Assembly: GCA_018372435.1 (NCBI GenBank)
Contig: JAHAJA010000011.1
Coordinates: forward strand, 1-64,000
DNA length: 64,000 bases
Direction of reading: 5' to 3'
From: Clostridiales bacterium
Lineage (GTDB): Bacteria > Bacillota > Clostridia > Lachnospirales > Lachnospiraceae
The notes under the pieces were generated by a model. The model was not told the DNA's origin, did not search any database, and saw only the letters and a program-made list of their open reading frames with translations. The translations under genes and the position numbers were made by a program. Of this stretch, positions 63,282 to 64,000 are shown piece after piece (positions within the stretch are counted from its first letter, which is position 1; each line of letters starts with the position of its first letter).

Positions 63282-64000
63282 TGAAGGAAAAGGTAGTAGT
63301 AGGAATGTCTGGAGGAGTTGACTCCTCGGTGGCAGCTCAGTTGTTAAAAAAAGCAGGATATGATGTTATTGGTGTAACCATGCAGATTTGGCAAGATGAA
63401 GATCGCTTCACCCAAGAAACAGAAGGTGGTTGCTGTGGTCTAAGTGCTGTTGACGATGCGAGAAGAGTTGCACAAGCTCTTGAAATCCCTTACTATGTAA
63501 TGAATTTTAAGAAGGAATTCAAAGCAAATGTTATGGATTATTTCGTGAACGAGTATCTACAAGGCCGTACACCAAATCCATGTATTGCTTGTAATCGATA
63601 TGTTAAATGGGAGTCGTTACTTAAGCGTTCTCTTGATATCGGAGCAGATTACATCGCTACAGGACATTATGCTAGAGTTCTTAAGTTAGAGAATGGAAGA
63701 TATACATTACGTAAGTCAGCTACTGCAGCAAAGGACCAGACGTATGCCCTTTACAATCTAACACAATACCAATTATCTCACACCCTGATGCCAGTAGGTG
63801 AGTTTACAAAGGACGAGATTCGTAAGATGGCACTAGATATTAATCTTCGTGTTGCTAATAAACCGGATAGTCAAGAGATTTGTTTTATTCCAGATAATGA
63901 TTATGCCAAGTTTATAGAAGAAAATTCTGGTGAAAAGATTCTTCCAGGTAATTTCGTTAACTCTGCAGGTGAAGTAATTGGAAAACACAAGGGTATTACG
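63281..64000 (+). CDS. mnmA: tRNA-specific 2-thiouridylase MnmA (partial, runs off the window)
   Basis: The first 240 codons of a thiouridylase. The PP-loop VGMSGGVDSSVAA is near residue 8-20, the family insert TMQIWQDEDRF follows, catalytic cysteines are in NPCIACNRYVKW (Cys101 and Cys104) and QEICFIPDNDY (Cys201). MnmA inserts sulfur at U34 of Lys, Glu and Gln tRNAs using persulfide from the desulfurase. The usual protein is about 360 residues, so about one third lies beyond 64000. The start overlaps the iscU stop. Confidence 0.95.
   Translation, partial: MKEKVVVGMSGGVDSSVAAQLLKKAGYDVIGVTMQIWQDEDRFTQETEGGCCGLSAVDDARRVAQALEIPYYVMNFKKEFKANVMDYFVNEYLQGRTPNPCIACNRYVKWESLLKRSLDIGADYIATGHYARVLKLENGRYTLRKSATAAKDQTYALYNLTQYQLSHTLMPVGEFTKDEIRKMALDINLRVANKPDSQEICFIPDNDYAKFIEENSGEKILPGNFVNSAGEVIGKHKGIT

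Noticed and set aside
1..64000. CRISPR arrays, tRNA or rRNA genes, intact insertion sequences, phage genes
   Set aside because: I looked for repeat-spacer periodicity, GTTCGAAT-type T arms, rRNA motifs, transposases and integrases and saw none.

Overview
The window is AT-rich, uses strong AGGAGG-type ribosome binding sites, and has compact operons ending in hairpin-plus-T-run terminators. Together with the gene content (SpoVB-like flippase, clostridial-type 7-alpha-HSDH-like SDR, many secreted glycoside hydrolases, YesMN-type two-component system) this indicates a plant-polysaccharide-degrading clostridium of the Lachnospiraceae, of the Lachnoclostridium/Clostridium phytofermentans kind. The species call is an inference from style and content; no marker gene settles it.

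Layout. 1-835: an upstream terminator and decayed sequence. 835-7381: an oleate hydratase with an unusual hydrophobic N-terminal extension, then a large Lhr-type helicase. 7417-9583: a guanine-class purine riboswitch controlling a xanthine/purine permease and xpt. 9661-14154: a single-module NRPS (half C-A-PCP-TE) with an abnormal thioesterase site, followed by an EamA exporter. 14227-16450: an NrtR-like Nudix regulator, a deletion remnant of a NadR-type kinase, a radical SAM/SPASM-like protein and a long palindromic element. 16517-19692: a secreted SH3-glucosaminidase and a cohesin-like anchored protein. 19841-25119: an SDR, then a minus-strand heterodimeric ABC exporter with a MarR regulator. 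25190-27826: a modular GH26 mannanase (CBM35-GH26-X2-X2-CBM3). 28277-34281: a 7-alpha-HSDH-like SDR, a MetE-like methyltransferase, a GNAT, a Y-family polymerase/YolD pair behind a LexA-like box, and a DUF2268 protease. 34311-39069: a MacB/FtsX-type ABC pair divergent from a TetR regulator. 39107-43335: an unknown protein and MgtC, ribosomal protein L25/Ctc, and a secreted metallophosphoesterase. 43548-48651: two AraC regulators and a GH88-DUF2264 operon. 48867-59057: a complete dextran/isomaltooligosaccharide locus (histidine kinase, response regulator, binding protein, two permeases, GH66, GH13). 59204-60769: a SpoVB/MurJ-like flippase. 60927-64000: iscR-nifS-nifU-mnmA, the last gene cut by the window edge.

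How the genes work together. Two regions form carbohydrate systems. In the dextran locus the lipoprotein GH66 cuts alpha-1,6-glucan outside the cell, the LplABC-like transporter imports the products, the GH13 hydrolyses them in the cytoplasm, and the divergent YesMN pair probably senses them; no transport ATPase is encoded, so a shared MsmX-type ATPase is expected. The GH88-DUF2264 pair suggests cytoplasmic handling of uronic-acid oligosaccharides under a divergent AraC regulator. The iscR operon links cysteine desulfuration, Fe-S scaffold assembly and tRNA 2-thiouridylation. The least explained locus is the NRPS-EamA pair at 9896-14043. Its adenylation and carrier domains look intact, but by hand alignment its TE-like domain has Cys in place of the nucleophilic Ser and Asn in place of the catalytic His.
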